64,000 nucleotides of DNA from Trichoplusia ni (GCF_003590095.1 NC_039482.1:6031657-6095656); one strand, 5' to 3'. Counted from the first letter of the stretch, positions 47,655-59,500 are shown. Program-made: numbers and translations. Notes: a model not told the origin generated them from the sequence alone.

Positions 47655-47815
47655 TAAGGAAATTGGTATAGTGTGATTTGGATTCGCGAGCGGATTCCGT
47701 ACAAATCAAATTGTTCATCCATAAATTTTTGACCTGATCATATATGAACGGACAGACAACGAGGCCTTACTCACAAGGTTCTGTTTTTACTTTGTGTACG
47801 GAACTCTAAAAAATG
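47655..47815 (+). repeat. Interspersed repeat end (TGTACGGAACTCTAAAAA)
   Basis: Contains GGAAATTGGTATAGTGTGAT, TTGACCTGATCATATATGAA, CGGACAGACAACGAGGCCTT and TTTGTGTACGGAACTCTAAA. The end matches the usual TACGGAACCCTAAAAA terminus of the family seen at 8.1, 9.1 and 25.6 kb. Confidence 0.55.
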
Positions 47816-48480
47816 CAACAAAAAGCGGAATCGCGTATTCAATAGAACATATTGGGCATGGCTGTCGGTCACGGCTGAACAACGAAAGCGTGCCGCTCTA
47901 TCCAATTCGTTGGCTGTACACATGCAAATTCGTGCCGGCAATAGATACAGATAACGAAAGGTCAAAGGGGATCAGCGAACGACAAATACCTATATTATCG
48001 AGACAACCTTTGTACACAGCGAAACTGATTTGGCGATAACTAAGTTAAATGATTCGTAAGCGGTCGATTGCCGGGAGCTTATCCGTGCAAATTTACTAGT
48101 TAACAAAACGAGTTATTTTGAGAATTTAACTGTATGGCGAATTAACGCAATTTGAAACGGACTCATATATAAACCATCTGTCAAATATTAAAGATGGGTT
48201 TACTGTTACTAATAGTAGAGACAACAGTTTAAGTCCTTCACCACTATGGGATGCGCAAGGTTCTTGAAGACAGTTAACTACAACCATTTTGTTTTGGAAC
48301 TGAGAAACAAAGCACTTACTGAACACTAATATATTATTATGAATTATAAACGTTTCAGCTTAAATAACTGTTTGTTCATATACTTTCGTTGCTGAACGTA
48401 CAAAGTATAGACTTATAGACAAATCCTATAGGAAAGTGTAGCTAGAACTAAAGGTATTGTTCCGGCACACAGTACCACCC

Positions 48481-48508
48481 GGATTAAAGTCTGATCAAAC
48501 TTTAATCC
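48481..48508. other. 10 bp-stem hairpin
   Basis: GGATTAAAGT, loop CTGATCAA, then ACTTTAATCC: a perfect short inverted repeat. No RNA gene context. Confidence 0.4.
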
Positions 48509-48904
48509 ACAAAGAACTGTGCAAACAGTGTTAAGCTGAAAACTTTTACGTTAAAATGTTCCGTTATTTTTTTAAGAATTTCACATTAAAACTCACTCTT
48601 TGTAGATATTACTTTGAAAAATGTAATTGGATAAATATGGAAGATAATTGTATTAAGTTTCAAATTTTGAGGAAATAACATATTTTCGTTTTTTCGTTAA
48701 TACATAACACAAACAAACATTTACAAATGAGTAATTGTGAATCGTGAATACTCAGCGGACAAGAAGTACAAAACTTATTGTTGAATTATCTTTCACGCAG
48801 AGAAAACCAATAAACATTTGCTTTGCCTCATAAACGTACGAGTTATGTCGCAGCGTATAATCAGGAATAAAAGCAATACCAAACAATCATTCGTTGTCGT
48901 TTCG

Positions 48905-49100
48905 CAAATAACTGCATTTCTTCGATCCGATGATGTCACTGGCCGACGCAGCTAAAAATGGCCGGAGTGTTTGTGAGGGCTAAGGACGAAGGCCGAATTT
49001 CAATTTGGCGGTAAAGAAACAGTTGAACGCGCTCGCTGAACCGTCAACGACGACCGTTGTCATGCAAATGTGGCACAATGTTTATTGCCAGCCAGTAAGT
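48905..49100. promoter_or_regulatory. GC-richer unique patch with an octamer and possible splice donor
   Basis: This 200 bp stretch contains GATGATGTCACTGGCCGACG, GGCCGGAGTGTTTGTGAGGG, GAACGCGCTCGCTGAACCG and a perfect POU octamer ATGCAAAT. On the plus strand it runs into AGCCAGTAAGTACG, a fair splice donor (CCA/GTAAGT). It could be a noncoding first exon or an enhancer. No coding frame of interest was seen. Confidence 0.3.
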
Positions 49101-49735
49101 ACGTAACGACTTTATTTAAATTTGGAATTTGGAACCTATATGGCACTGAATATTTTATACGTCATTTTTAAATTGATTGGTTGTTTTATTTGGCAGTACA
49201 ATAATAATATATACATACAGGTACAGTGAGTTATTTTGTGCCTTTTTTACTATTTTAGTAATTTTTACCATTGTGATGCCTAGACCAAAAGCTGTAGATG
49301 TGAAATAAATTCTAAAACATTACTATGTTTAAAAATATTAACGTACGATATTAAAATATGAGCTTGAGTACAAAAAGCAATTCAATAATATTCATAATTA
49401 AGCAAAAAAATCTGTCAAATAATCTCCGTTTATCTTAGTGCAATTGTCGTTTAGGAAACAACTCACAAGTTACAGGAAAGACACTGCATAACGCTCATTT
49501 ATAACATCTAGATAATTTAAACTAATGAACTAAATTGCAAACACCTTATAATTAAGGTACATACATAGAAACGTACCTACATGTCTATACGTGAAATCGA
49601 TTAGGTACAAACTACTTTCTCTTTACTCGCCGGTAAATAAAAACAATGCTAGGGTTTGATTGCGTTAGTCGATTGATTGCCAACATCGATATTAATGTTG
49701 GTTGCTTTTCTAGTGTAGTAATGTTTGCCATTAGT

Positions 49736-49925
49736 GTTTGAATTTAGAATAGAGTTGGGTTGTTTGTCGATGCTATTTTTATAAAAAAATATGCGTTTGA
49801 AAATAGAATTCGATACATGGCAGAAATACACAGTTTGGATTTAGAATAGAGTTGGGTTATTTGCCGATACTGTTTTTTTTAATAAGAATCCGAGAATTAA
49901 AAATTGAATTCGATGCCAGAGAAGT
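49736..49925. repeat. 97 bp tandem duplication, diverged
   Basis: Unit 1 (49736-49832) and unit 2 (49833-49925) both begin GTTTGRATTTAGAATAGAGT, continue TGGGTT(A/G)TTTG(T/C)CGAT and end GAATTCGAT...CAGA. Internal T- and A-runs differ in length. Roughly four fifths of positions look identical, so the duplication is not recent. Confidence 0.7.
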
Positions 49926-50295
49926 TTGAAATGGGCCTTCGATTGCGTGGGGGCCATAGAATCTTAAGTTTTGAATTTCTAGTATATTATAATATAAGAC
50001 TGTTAGACACAAAAAAAATGTGTAATAAGATAAATACTCTACGTCTAAGACGCAGCAAGTACTGAGATTTTTTTACAAGTTACAAGGCATAATAAACCTT
50101 TACTTCCAAATCTATTTCATCAATAGTATTAAAAATAATTTCACCACACCAAACACTCCGTTGTACGAATAAAACGTACTGCAATTTACTTGTTAGCACC
50201 TCTCCACAGCTCTCCAGTAAAAAATAAACATTTGGTTAATATAAAAAACGTGTTCGTCAGCAAACTACATTCACTATACAACGCATGCGTTTTTA

Positions 50296-50372
50296 AAGTA
50301 GGTCTTTTTGCCGATGAGGGATAGAGATGGCGCACTAAACATAGAGCTGCGTCCCGCTTCTTCATTCACAAT
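50296..50372. repeat. Palindromic element copy 15
   Basis: Left flank AAAGTAGGTC, then GAGGGATAGAGATGGCGCAC, centre TAAACA, right half TAGAGCTGCGTCCCGCTTCT and TCA. Moderately degenerate. Confidence 0.6.
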
Positions 50373-50385
50373 TGGTTTATAATAA

Positions 50386-50430
50386 TAGCCTATTAAATCC
50401 CACGGCTGGGCACAGGCCTTTTCCTTGTAT
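50386..50430 (+). repeat. SINE-like relic, 5' end only
   Basis: TAGCCTATTAAATCCCACGG then CTGGGCACAGGCCTTTTCC corresponds to the start of the element at 43.97 kb. Confidence 0.55.
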
Positions 50431-50636
50431 AGGTAAGGGTTGAGCATTGATTACTATTGGTTTAAAAAATTATTGTAAAGCTACTGATTTGTTTGTTGTT
50501 TCTTTATACACGTTATCATAAAAAATTGTTATCTGTACCAGTCATTATAGATAAAAGATCATTAACCCTTTGCATATTTTTATTGCATTTACATGATGTT
50601 ATCTTAGTGCCTATTAAGTTTTATGCATGTTGCCTA

Positions 50637-50780
50637 TCCTACTAATTATAAACGCGAATGTTTGTATGTATGACTATGGATGTTTGTTACTCCTTACGCA
50701 AAAACCACTGAACAGTTATAGACGAAACTTGGTACACAGATAGTTTATAACCTGGATTAACACAGGATAGATTATATGAC
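50637..50780 (+). mobile_element. Repeat 5' portion (TCCTACTAATTATAAACGCG)
   Basis: It begins TCCTACTAATTATAAACGCG, continues TGTTTGTATGTATGACTATG, TTACGCAAAAACCACTGAAC, AACTTGGTACACAGATAG and TTTATAACCTGGATTAACAC. It is the complementary part of the family at 10.21 and 21.74 kb; the GC-rich 3' end is missing here. Confidence 0.6.
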
Positions 50781-50835
50781 TTCATGTTCAAGTGGGGTCA
50801 TTTTCGATTTGAAGCGGCCCGGTCTTAGACCGTTT

Positions 50836-50945
50836 ACTAAAGGCCTACCAATAACTCCTCAAATAAGGCATCAGTTGTCGAAGGGAGACAGCGTCACACG
50901 GTATAGTGCGCTATCTCTCTCTTTTTCAAACTCCAGTGTTACTTC
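50836..50945. repeat. Palindromic element copy 16
   Basis: Left flank ACTAAAGGCCTACC (mirror of GGTAGGCC...TTTAGT), then GTTGTCGAAGGGAGACAGCG, centre TCACACGGTA, right half TAGTGCGCTATCTCTCTCTT. It lies about 560 bp from copy 15 and is the last copy in the window. Confidence 0.65.
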
Positions 50946-53900
50946 AATTGGTAGTAGTGGTCTAGAAAATTGAAAACAAATGCTAGTAATCTAGGAGGCT
51001 GCGAGCACGCCCGACGCCCACAGCCCGTCTAGTATATAACCATGCTTTGAGTCTAAGAGCTACAATCATGAATGATTCATCAGTGCATATTAGCGCATAA
51101 TAAACTTAGGCCAGGAGACAGGGTGAAGATTTTAAACATATTCCAATTTAGAACGGTACCTTTTTCCGTATAATCCATAATTATTTTAGTTTGTCCAATT
51201 TTAAGAAACAGCTCCTAAACAACATTTCTTTTACCAAATTATAGCTTATAGATTAGAACATAAAGTAAAATCGATTCTTTTTCGTTTGCAAACCTGCGTC
51301 CTACAACATTTTGCTCTTACTATTATTTCTACAGGAGTATAACCATTTCTACGAGTCTCACCCGACTTTAAAACATCGAATAAACGTATATTTATTGCTA
51401 GAACAGTGCCTTTGTTATTGGTCCGGGAAAATTTCTCTTGTTTATGACATTCGCTAGACTAGAAACGATGGCTTTTTGTGCCATTCTTTTTAGAAATACT
51501 AACCCCCGTACCATGAAACTTCATTTTACAAGGCAAAAATGCTTTTATAAAATCGAATGTTATTTTACTTCCCTGGTATTTTTTACAGCGAAAAATCTTG
51601 TTACAAAACAGCAAAGATATTAAAAAAAACACCACCATTTTTTCGTTGATACACAAATCGATTAATCTTCTTAAAATAACACCTGTTGAAGGCTAATTAC
51701 AGAAATAAAACCATACATTTACTCCACTTTTTTATTCGTTATCGTTATGTAGGATAGTGTTACAATATAAATACCAGTTTCAGTTACTAGGTCAAGGATT
51801 ACTGGCACCAATAACGCCTAAAGCGGCGATAGTCTAACTTTAGATTAGGCAAAAACATGTCCACTGCAAATCGGTCTTAAGTAATGTCATGCGAAAATTA
51901 TATACCGCAGTATTATATTACGTCAATTTTGATTTATTGAGATGTCAAACAACATTAGGTAAATAACAAAACAAAAAGTATTTAAAAGTTGGCTGGAAGA
52001 AGACAAATGATCTTTGAGAGTAGTAGACGGATCGTATCCAGACAAATATTCAAAGGGACAAAAAACCCTTGTATAAAATTTCAATACGAATATAATACAA
52101 GATGAGTTATCTACGTATTGTGCGAAGAGTTTCAATAAGTAGGTATCGTCGACATTCACAAACATATTAGCAACGTACCTATCTCTTTATGAAATGGTGG
52201 TCATGATATGCAGGAACAAATGACGTCACGGTTAACTAAGACGTCACACAAACACTATAACAGTTTTTTGCTTATTAAAAGCGCTATGACATTTAATGAG
52301 AGTTCTCTTTTTCAGAAGCTCTACCAACAACCACTTTTTTTGTGGAGGATACGAAAATTTTATATTAAAACAGACCTAGAAATCCATTACGATTCAAAGT
52401 AGCATACTAGACGTATAGTCAAAGCAAAGAGCAATAAACACGTTAAATTAATAATTTTCCATCAAAAGTTATCCAAGCAAAACAGGTCGTAAAACAAAAC
52501 TACTAAAGCAACTGGCAATGGCGTCCATCTCCCCGACTAGAATATAGTTCAGTGCAGCAACGAGATTGCCAGTCAACACCGTAGGCAGTAAAAGTTTATT
52601 GTTTGAATATTAATATTGGTTCTGCATGCAGATTAATTAATGAAAGAGTGCGTATTCTGCTTACGTTCGTAAAATGGAAACATTTTTAATTGTTTTAATA
52701 CATTTGAACGTGTCTCTGAAAGCTATAATAGAGAGTTTGGATTAATGAAACCGCATGTTTAAGACCTCCCTGAAAAAAAAAAAAGTACAAACAATTCCTC
52801 AAGGCTAACTTGCACTTTGGTCACCAAAATATGTACCAACAAAAATATTAAGCTTCGCATTCATTATGCAATCATTCTTAATATCCAATAATTATCAACC
52901 AACAATTGATCAAAACAACTAACAACATAATACCTCCTAAACAGGCCTTTCACAATTAAATTCAAGTTGAAAATTGCTGAATAATTTCAATGAAATCAAA
53001 GAACCGATATAATAAGGGTCAAATTGATATCGCCGTCAATATAATTATTTAGGTAATTACCCGTGTTACAGCACTGATCATAATGGCGGCCTAATAGTTT
53101 GTTAGGCGTGAAATATTTGTATCATGTGTTGAGGTCAATGACTCATTGCGGGGGTTACATAGAGCAGCTTATGAATCACGCTGTCATATTTGAGCCAATG
53201 TTATTGTATAATTGTGTTTTATTAAATAGTGAATACTCATAGTTTTCTCTTACCTAATTTATTCGTGAATTTCTGTTGAAATGAATGAGAGGAATCAAGC
53301 AAGACACTTTTTACTTGATAAGTAACCTACTTGTAGACTAGAAATAATTCATTGCTTTCAGTATTCAGTATTTGCTTTGCCAGCCATAACTGGGGAACGG
53401 GGTTATGACGTCATGCAACATAAAACCTATTTCACGATTTCAATAATATTACCGTAAGAACATAAAAGCGTAATGTTTAATAAAATCATAGCAGACGTTC
53501 AAATGTTTTTCAATTACAACTGCTCACCGAATGACTTCAATAACAAAAGTTATCTGCCTACTTATAATGTACAGTTATATTGCAAATTGCTTTTATATAG
53601 AGTCACGACCTAGTATGCTGTTGAGGTGCTTATAAGTAGCGTCGACGTTTGTCAATCATTTGACAGGCGCGAGGCGGTGCGATTGAACTCCGGATATCAT
53701 TACTAATTTTGGTAGAGTTTAGTAGCATGTAGTAAGGTCGAGAAGTTTTGATTGACTATTCTTAAAAACATATTATTGAGCTTAAATTGAAGAAATAAGA
53801 TGGCGGTTTTTATTTGACTTTGACATTAAAATACACAGATTACAAATACTGTTCAAGGGGGCTATTATGCAAATGACAATACCGTGTTCGTCTGAGTAAT

Positions 53901-56099
53901 CAGCCAAAAATGTTTGGTTTATCATAGATAGTATTATATCGTTTTATCTTACAGTCTAATACAATAATATGAAATTTTCGATAAGATATAACGTTTAATC
54001 ATGATGTCGACAAAAACTATAGGAATATAACACCATCATTAATCAACGAAAATGAAAGACATAATTGAAATTGATTGATGTATTTTTCTAATAAAACGCA
54101 ATCAAAATACCAATCGGCTTTGTTAACGATTTGACCGATTCTTTACGACTTTTATGTCTGGTTTCATAACTTATGATCATGTAGGTACGTATATTGCAGA
54201 CACCATTACAAGATCTTTGAAAAAAAAACTGTTTTTATTGAAGGGCAATCAACTTTACTGCTCCACTATCATTATATGAACGTAGTCTCACTGAGAATTA
54301 AGTTCTAAAAACCATTTACTTACATAACTTATTTGAACTATGAGAATATACCCCTAACTAGTCGTCTTTTTTAAGAACTTCCTATTTCGTCCACAAGTCT
54401 TTTGAGTAATGTCATAGATCCTTTGGACTTAAACCTTCGGCATACCGTTAATTTTAAATCAATTATAAACAATTATAATTAGCTCAATGCGCATGTATGT
54501 CATGTATGAAATAAGCGACTGCGGGTGCAATAATAGCAGATATCGCCATGACACATTATGACATACTGCAGGATAAATCAACACTGTTATTAATTAGACC
54601 GACCGTATACAGACTCAGAGCGATAATATTAAAAAAGGAAAAATACCAATGCAACGATGTAATTTTTACACCTATAAAAGTTGAACGTGAATCTGAGACC
54701 AAGTTCAAGATTGGAAGGTTAAAAGGTTGAAGGTTAACGACGTACTATGAAATTACATCATTAGTATTATAAAGACTTTTTGGAGAAAACTAGATATTTT
54801 TCTTTTTTGCTGGCATCGAATTAAATTAATATTTTTGTTGACAGATTTTTCATATCGTAACAATAATATTACGTTAGTCTGTTTAATCAATGTCACAAGA
54901 ATATCAGTTATTTGATTGTATTTAAACATCCTGTTAGGCATACATTAAAAAAATATAAAATCGCAACCATGGAAACACAAAAACATGGCGGTGCTGTTTT
55001 AAAATGTAAATTTTTAAACGCCATATAATTTTGAAATAGGAACACTATTTTTACTTATAATTTTTATGTTAGCGTATAGTTACGTCTCAAAAATATAACT
55101 TTGTAGACCTCGCCTCTATCCTAACATTGTGTATGGTTACAAATACGAACAAAACGAAAGATAATTGACTTAATGATAGTCTTATATCATAGCGCCATAT
55201 TGTTTCCCCAAACCGGAAAAAAATATCGCAAATTATTAGTTATTATGGTTCTGTTCGTGGTAAACCTATATTTTTTGTAGACAGAATTACTATCATAAAA
55301 ATATTGCAAAGAAACTCGTCTTATAATAAATATAGGCAGTACTTGGCGAATGTAAAGCCACTCAATCGAAATCTTTACTTATCCCCTTAAAAATGACACA
55401 AGTCTGGCAAAAATACTACAAGTATGAAAGCATTTTTCATTAATTTGAATAAAATCACAAAATGTTATTAAACGTATCACTCATTTATTGTTGAACATAA
55501 CACTTAAATTTCAATATTTATTACCCACTCCACCACAGACAACGTCAAGGTATAATTATTTTCATTACCATAAACATGATTCGAATAGATTCTAATTTAA
55601 AACTCTCGGGGCTTATAGCGAAGCCAGTTTGTACATCGTAAACATCCGATCCTTCGTCAAACAAGTCATTAATTAGTTAAATACACCGCAGACGCTCTAG
55701 AGAAGTAATCTCACCGACATCGATCCCCTAACTAACAATCAAGAACAGCTTATTGTGAAACTGTATTGGATTATACGAGAACATTGGAAAAATACTTTAG
55801 AACAGTACCAATGAAAACCTGGGAGCTTGTCCAAAAAATATTTAACCGCACGTATCTGAACAAAACTGTTTTCACTTAATACAATTTCAGCGATTTACCA
55901 AACTCGATTAACAAAGAAGAAATAAAAGCTATTGCGCCTTATAAAATTTAAAGTTTAAACAAACCAATGCGTAAAACTTTGAATTCCAGTCACACACTCA
56001 CTAAACTAATGCACTAACTTTAACTTTGTTAAATGCGACATACAAAAATTCAGCACTTTATACACTGCGATATTTTTTTTGTTTTTGATAACACTGTTT
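50946..56099. other. Noncoding stretch of about 5 kb
   Basis: Mostly AT-rich. A GC-rich scrap GCACGCCCGACGCCCACAGC then CCGTCTAG at about 51.0 kb resembles a repeat terminus. Segments at 53.15, 53.40 (TGACGTCATGC) and 53.63-53.70 kb are GC-richer without exon signals. No gene is supported, and the palindromic family is absent. Confidence 0.4.
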
Positions 56100-56430
56100 C
56101 CCGCACGCATCGCCGAAACATTCGGCGAACATTCGTCACACGAAACCTACCGCAACGCGACGACTGTTATCGAACGAGTGATCCCGAACGGGAGAGGTCG
56201 GGACGCGGGCTGCGGTGCCGGCGACCGGCGTGGCACTGCGGCGAGCGGCCGGCCGCGTGGAGCCCGCACCGCTGCGAAACCTTACGACCTAACTCCCGAC
56301 GCCGCCACGCAAAAGCACCCTTAACTCAAGGTTGCAAAGACTACTCTCGCATGCCGCAAACCGAGAGCGCCAATCGATGCTCCTGGAACAGGACAACAGA
56401 TCTTTCCGCCTCCGCTCCTGTCACGTGACC
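56100..56430 (-). promoter_or_regulatory. GC-rich island: probable promoter / noncoding first exon
   Basis: This is by far the most GC-rich interval of the window, by eye about 70% G+C between 56.16 and 56.28 kb (for example GCGGCGAGCGGCCGGCCGCG). Good splice donors occur on the minus strand: GTTGCG/GTAGGT (exon end at 56151) and GGTC/GTAAGG (exon end at 56286). None of comparable quality was seen on the plus strand. A GTCACGTGAC E-box palindrome lies at the upstream edge (about 56.42 kb). There is no TATA box. This fits the CpG-type promoter and 5' UTR exon of a broadly expressed or long regulatory gene transcribed leftwards. The 131-codon plus-strand frame across it is a GC artefact. Confidence 0.45.
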
Positions 56431-57463
56431 AAAGCGGCCGATGCGAAAATTTTGTTAATTCCACCGACAACAACAGTCACGAATCGATTGCGATATCAAA
56501 GCGTAATTTTAATAAGCAAATCGACATATTGAAAGCCATCAGCGTCTCAGGTTTCATTAGGCAATCGTATAAGCCTCGTGCTTTTGCGGCACATGTGCAA
56601 TAAACAGGCTATAAACGCTAAAAATATGGTATCCTTTTACCATAATTTCCTCTTTTAAAACTGTACGCCGTTTGTTTGCTAAAATGTTTCGCTCGCGGAG
56701 TGGAAGACGTGTATTTTTATGCACATTAAAATGCTGTCCACTCGAAACGCATGATAATAACTTCAAGAACTGAAATATGGGTGGCGGAAAGCGAAAAAGG
56801 ATGGTGACAGGAAAGTAGTAACTCCTTATTAAGAGTTTGTAAGAGGTGGGTAACATTGGAAAGGTTGTATAGATCGTGTGAACGTAGCCAGCCAGGATAT
56901 TAGCACACCCACTGCACAAGCCCACGCTCACACCTGGAGCTCACAATAAAACTGACAGCCTCGTAGGTATCAGTTCTCCATGCGCTCTTCAACTTTATAT
57001 TAAAATCTTGTTGTCAGATACACTTTTAATATTGGTATGAGATTCGCAGTGGTAAATACGCGGTCTTGGCATTATTGAAACTTACTTGGGTAGGTGTAAT
57101 ACTTATTAATTGCTGTTTTTACTTTTTAGAAATTTGTATTAATTCGTAAATTCGAAATGAAAATTTCAGCAGATATTAAGGTTGTGACGAGAAAAAACTG
57201 CGAGTAGCAACAAATCCCGATCGTCTTTAGATGTATACGCTGATATCATTGGGCTTATTTATCACCTTAATAAACAGTTTCTTCAGCATGAATACCCTCT
57301 ATATTCAAATATCAAACCGAACAAACCGTCCAAACTTAATCGAATGCAAACTTTCTAAAGCTACCAATTATATAGGAATTGCACCAACCTTATACTACCC
57401 GCATTTGTATCGACGTTCCGTATCGTCGGCCGATTGGAACGATCTTGTTTCAATATCAAACAG
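56431..57463. other. Noncoding stretch upstream of the island
   Basis: Contains a 124-codon minus-strand frame (56557-56931) and the start of a 118-codon plus-strand frame. Neither shows domains, exon boundaries or clear coding bias. Confidence 0.35.
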
Positions 57464-57631
57464 GAGACAGCTCACGTTACTGACAACACATTCTACATGT
57501 TTGCAAAACATTCCGCATTTGACGGTGAACGATCTGTACGCTACACGCCGAGATCTTGTGGATATTTCGCGAAGTATTTCAACTTGAAATGCGAAGACGA
57601 AATGTGTGAAGCGTATCTTGTTCCTGTTTAG
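57464..57631 (+). CDS. Weak candidate terminal exon, unrecognised
   Basis: After a possible acceptor (TTTCAATATCAAACAG/GAGACAG) an open frame of 55 codons runs to TAG at 57629-57631. It includes HVTDNTFYMFAKHSAFDGE, YTPRSCGYFAKYFNLK and CEDEMCEAYLVPV. Amino-acid composition is protein-like (many D/E/K, four Cys), and an AATAAA follows at 57731-57736. Against it: no partner exon was found upstream, a second frame is also open across the same bases, and frames of this length are common by chance here. Confidence 0.22.
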   Translation, partial: ETAHVTDNTFYMFAKHSAFDGERSVRYTPRSCGYFAKYFNLKCEDEMCEAYLVPV

Positions 57632-58621
57632 TTGTGAAATTGGAAGCTAAGTAAAAAGTATTTACTTGGTATACAAAAGGTATTTTTTTAACAGTTTAAT
57701 ATTATTATAGGTACAGCTTGAGGCCTGAAAAATAAAATGTTGTGTTGCATTTTTCTGATAATTATGTGATTCAAATAAAAATGGTGGTAACAATTTTAGC
57801 CGTCAGAATCGACACTATCATTGTACGTACTTGTAACACAAGGATTACATTACTTATTTTTACATGGTCATGAATTGTTGCAAAATTTTTTGGTAATATT
57901 ATCATAAAACGCTTTTATGATACAACACTTCTAAAAACACTTAAAATACGGTTAGTGCCGCAAAATCGATTCTATAGACCACCTAGAATTCCCCAATATA
58001 CTTTATAAGGACTGCATACTTGATAATAAAGTATGCGGACCTATCATACTTATTATCATGTATATAGTGCACTCTGGACAAAAACAACTCCATATAGAAG
58101 CAGGGACAATAGTCTAACAGGACGAACAATGACTTCTAATAAGCAAAAAAATACAACTCATAATGGTGCGACGAACTGTAGGTAAGTTAATTGTATCAGA
58201 ACAGTTTGGGCATATGGGTTCATATAATTAATATACGACAATACGGGGAACAAAATCATCAGGTTTGATTTAGTTATATGCATTATTCACTTCCTTATAT
58301 CCCAGTTTAGACACAGTATTTATTTATCCTTGGTATATCTCTAATTTTCATAATATAAGAATTTATTTTTCGAAGTTGTAAAAAACTTAGCAAAACTAAA
58401 TTTTAGACCATGGCCCGTCAACTAGATTTCAGAGAAACGTTTCCACGGAACTGATTTCCACGAAAGCATTAAGTCCGCTTAAGCGATGGCGTTTAAACTG
58501 TGTCGCTTGGAATTCGCACAAAGGACTGGAATCGTCACACCGTGCGCCGTGGTGAAAGAAGTGACCTGTTCCGCTCTTGTGGTTCGATGCCGTGGGAATG
58601 GTCCCGACAATGGTTAAGCAG

Positions 58622-58806
58622 ACTATGCATTTAGTGAACTGCAGAATTTTAAGCTGCAAGAAATGTATAAAGTGATAAATATAGATGATATTTTAAGATG
58701 TAAAAATAACTGGCCTACGAAATACGCTTCTTTGAATGAATGGCAGTTCCATGAAGCTCGATCAAGAATAGACCAAATTGAGCAGATATATGCATCCCAG
58801 ATGTGA
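58622..58806 (+). CDS. Weak candidate terminal exon or gene relic, unrecognised
   Basis: From a possible acceptor (TTAAGCAG/ACTATGC) an open frame of about 61 codons ends at TGA 58804-58806. It includes DYAFSELQNFKLQEMYKV, DDILRCKNNWPTKYASLNEW and FHEARSRIDQIEQIYASQM, and an AATAAA follows at 58865-58870. The C-terminal part looks helical. The acceptor lacks a pyrimidine tract. A minus-strand frame (58655-58429, starting after a better acceptor, TTTCTTGCAG) overlaps and is GC-richer, containing HFFHHGARCDDSSPLCEF. At most one strand is real; neither is established. Confidence 0.22.
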
Positions 58807-59500
58807 TTTAGCCATTGGATTTTTAATCCTACAAAAACTGTGTTTCTGCAAGCTCAAATACCAAAATAAATTACTTTAATCATAGAATTGTATGTTGGTT
58901 ATTAAAGAATAATTTAAATGAAACATGTCTTTAAATGCACATTACTTTTCTCGGTAAATGCAGAATTGAAATGGCCTGGTATGCGTAAATGACATTTTAA
59001 CGATGTAATTCTAAAGACTAACTGGTTTCTCATATTGAAAGACGAGATACACTTAGGTTTTTGTATAAATATATTAATTATGTCTACGTAGTCTTATGAT
59101 TTTGTTCGACGACGCTTCGTCGAGTGAAAACCATCCTTAACACACACCATTAAATTTAACATAGCATTGTGCACTTTAAAACGTGGCTATTAGGCTTAAT
59201 TTCATTGTACACATAATGCAAGTACTCGGGAGCGTATTGTTCGAGCGATAACGGCCGTCAGCTGTTAGCCATTAGGGTATAATAAGTAGATTAGGCAGAC
59301 CGTACCCACAGCTTCGATAAAAGTTTGTTTTACAAATATTTGTTGAGTTCCGGATTGATTCGTTTTTGTTGGGTGGCGATAGGGATCCGGGTATTGGGTA
59401 TTTGTATTGGTACCCTTTGGGGAATGTTACCTAGTGGGAATCGATCAGATGAGATAGCTTTGTAACGCCACATGTACGGATGACTTCAATCTAAGTGAGT

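Noticed and set aside
56033..56428. 131-codon plus-strand open frame
   Set aside because: It lies across the GC-rich island, where stop codons are scarce; overlapping frames of 81 and 66 codons are also open, and the predicted peptide is arginine-rich without domains. Treated as a composition artefact.
56557..56931. 124-codon minus-strand open frame
   Set aside because: Same chance argument; no recognisable domain or conserved motif and no exon boundaries.
57231..57587. 118-codon plus-strand frame
   Set aside because: Overlaps the alternative frame considered as a candidate exon; amino-acid pattern is typical of noncoding AT-rich DNA.
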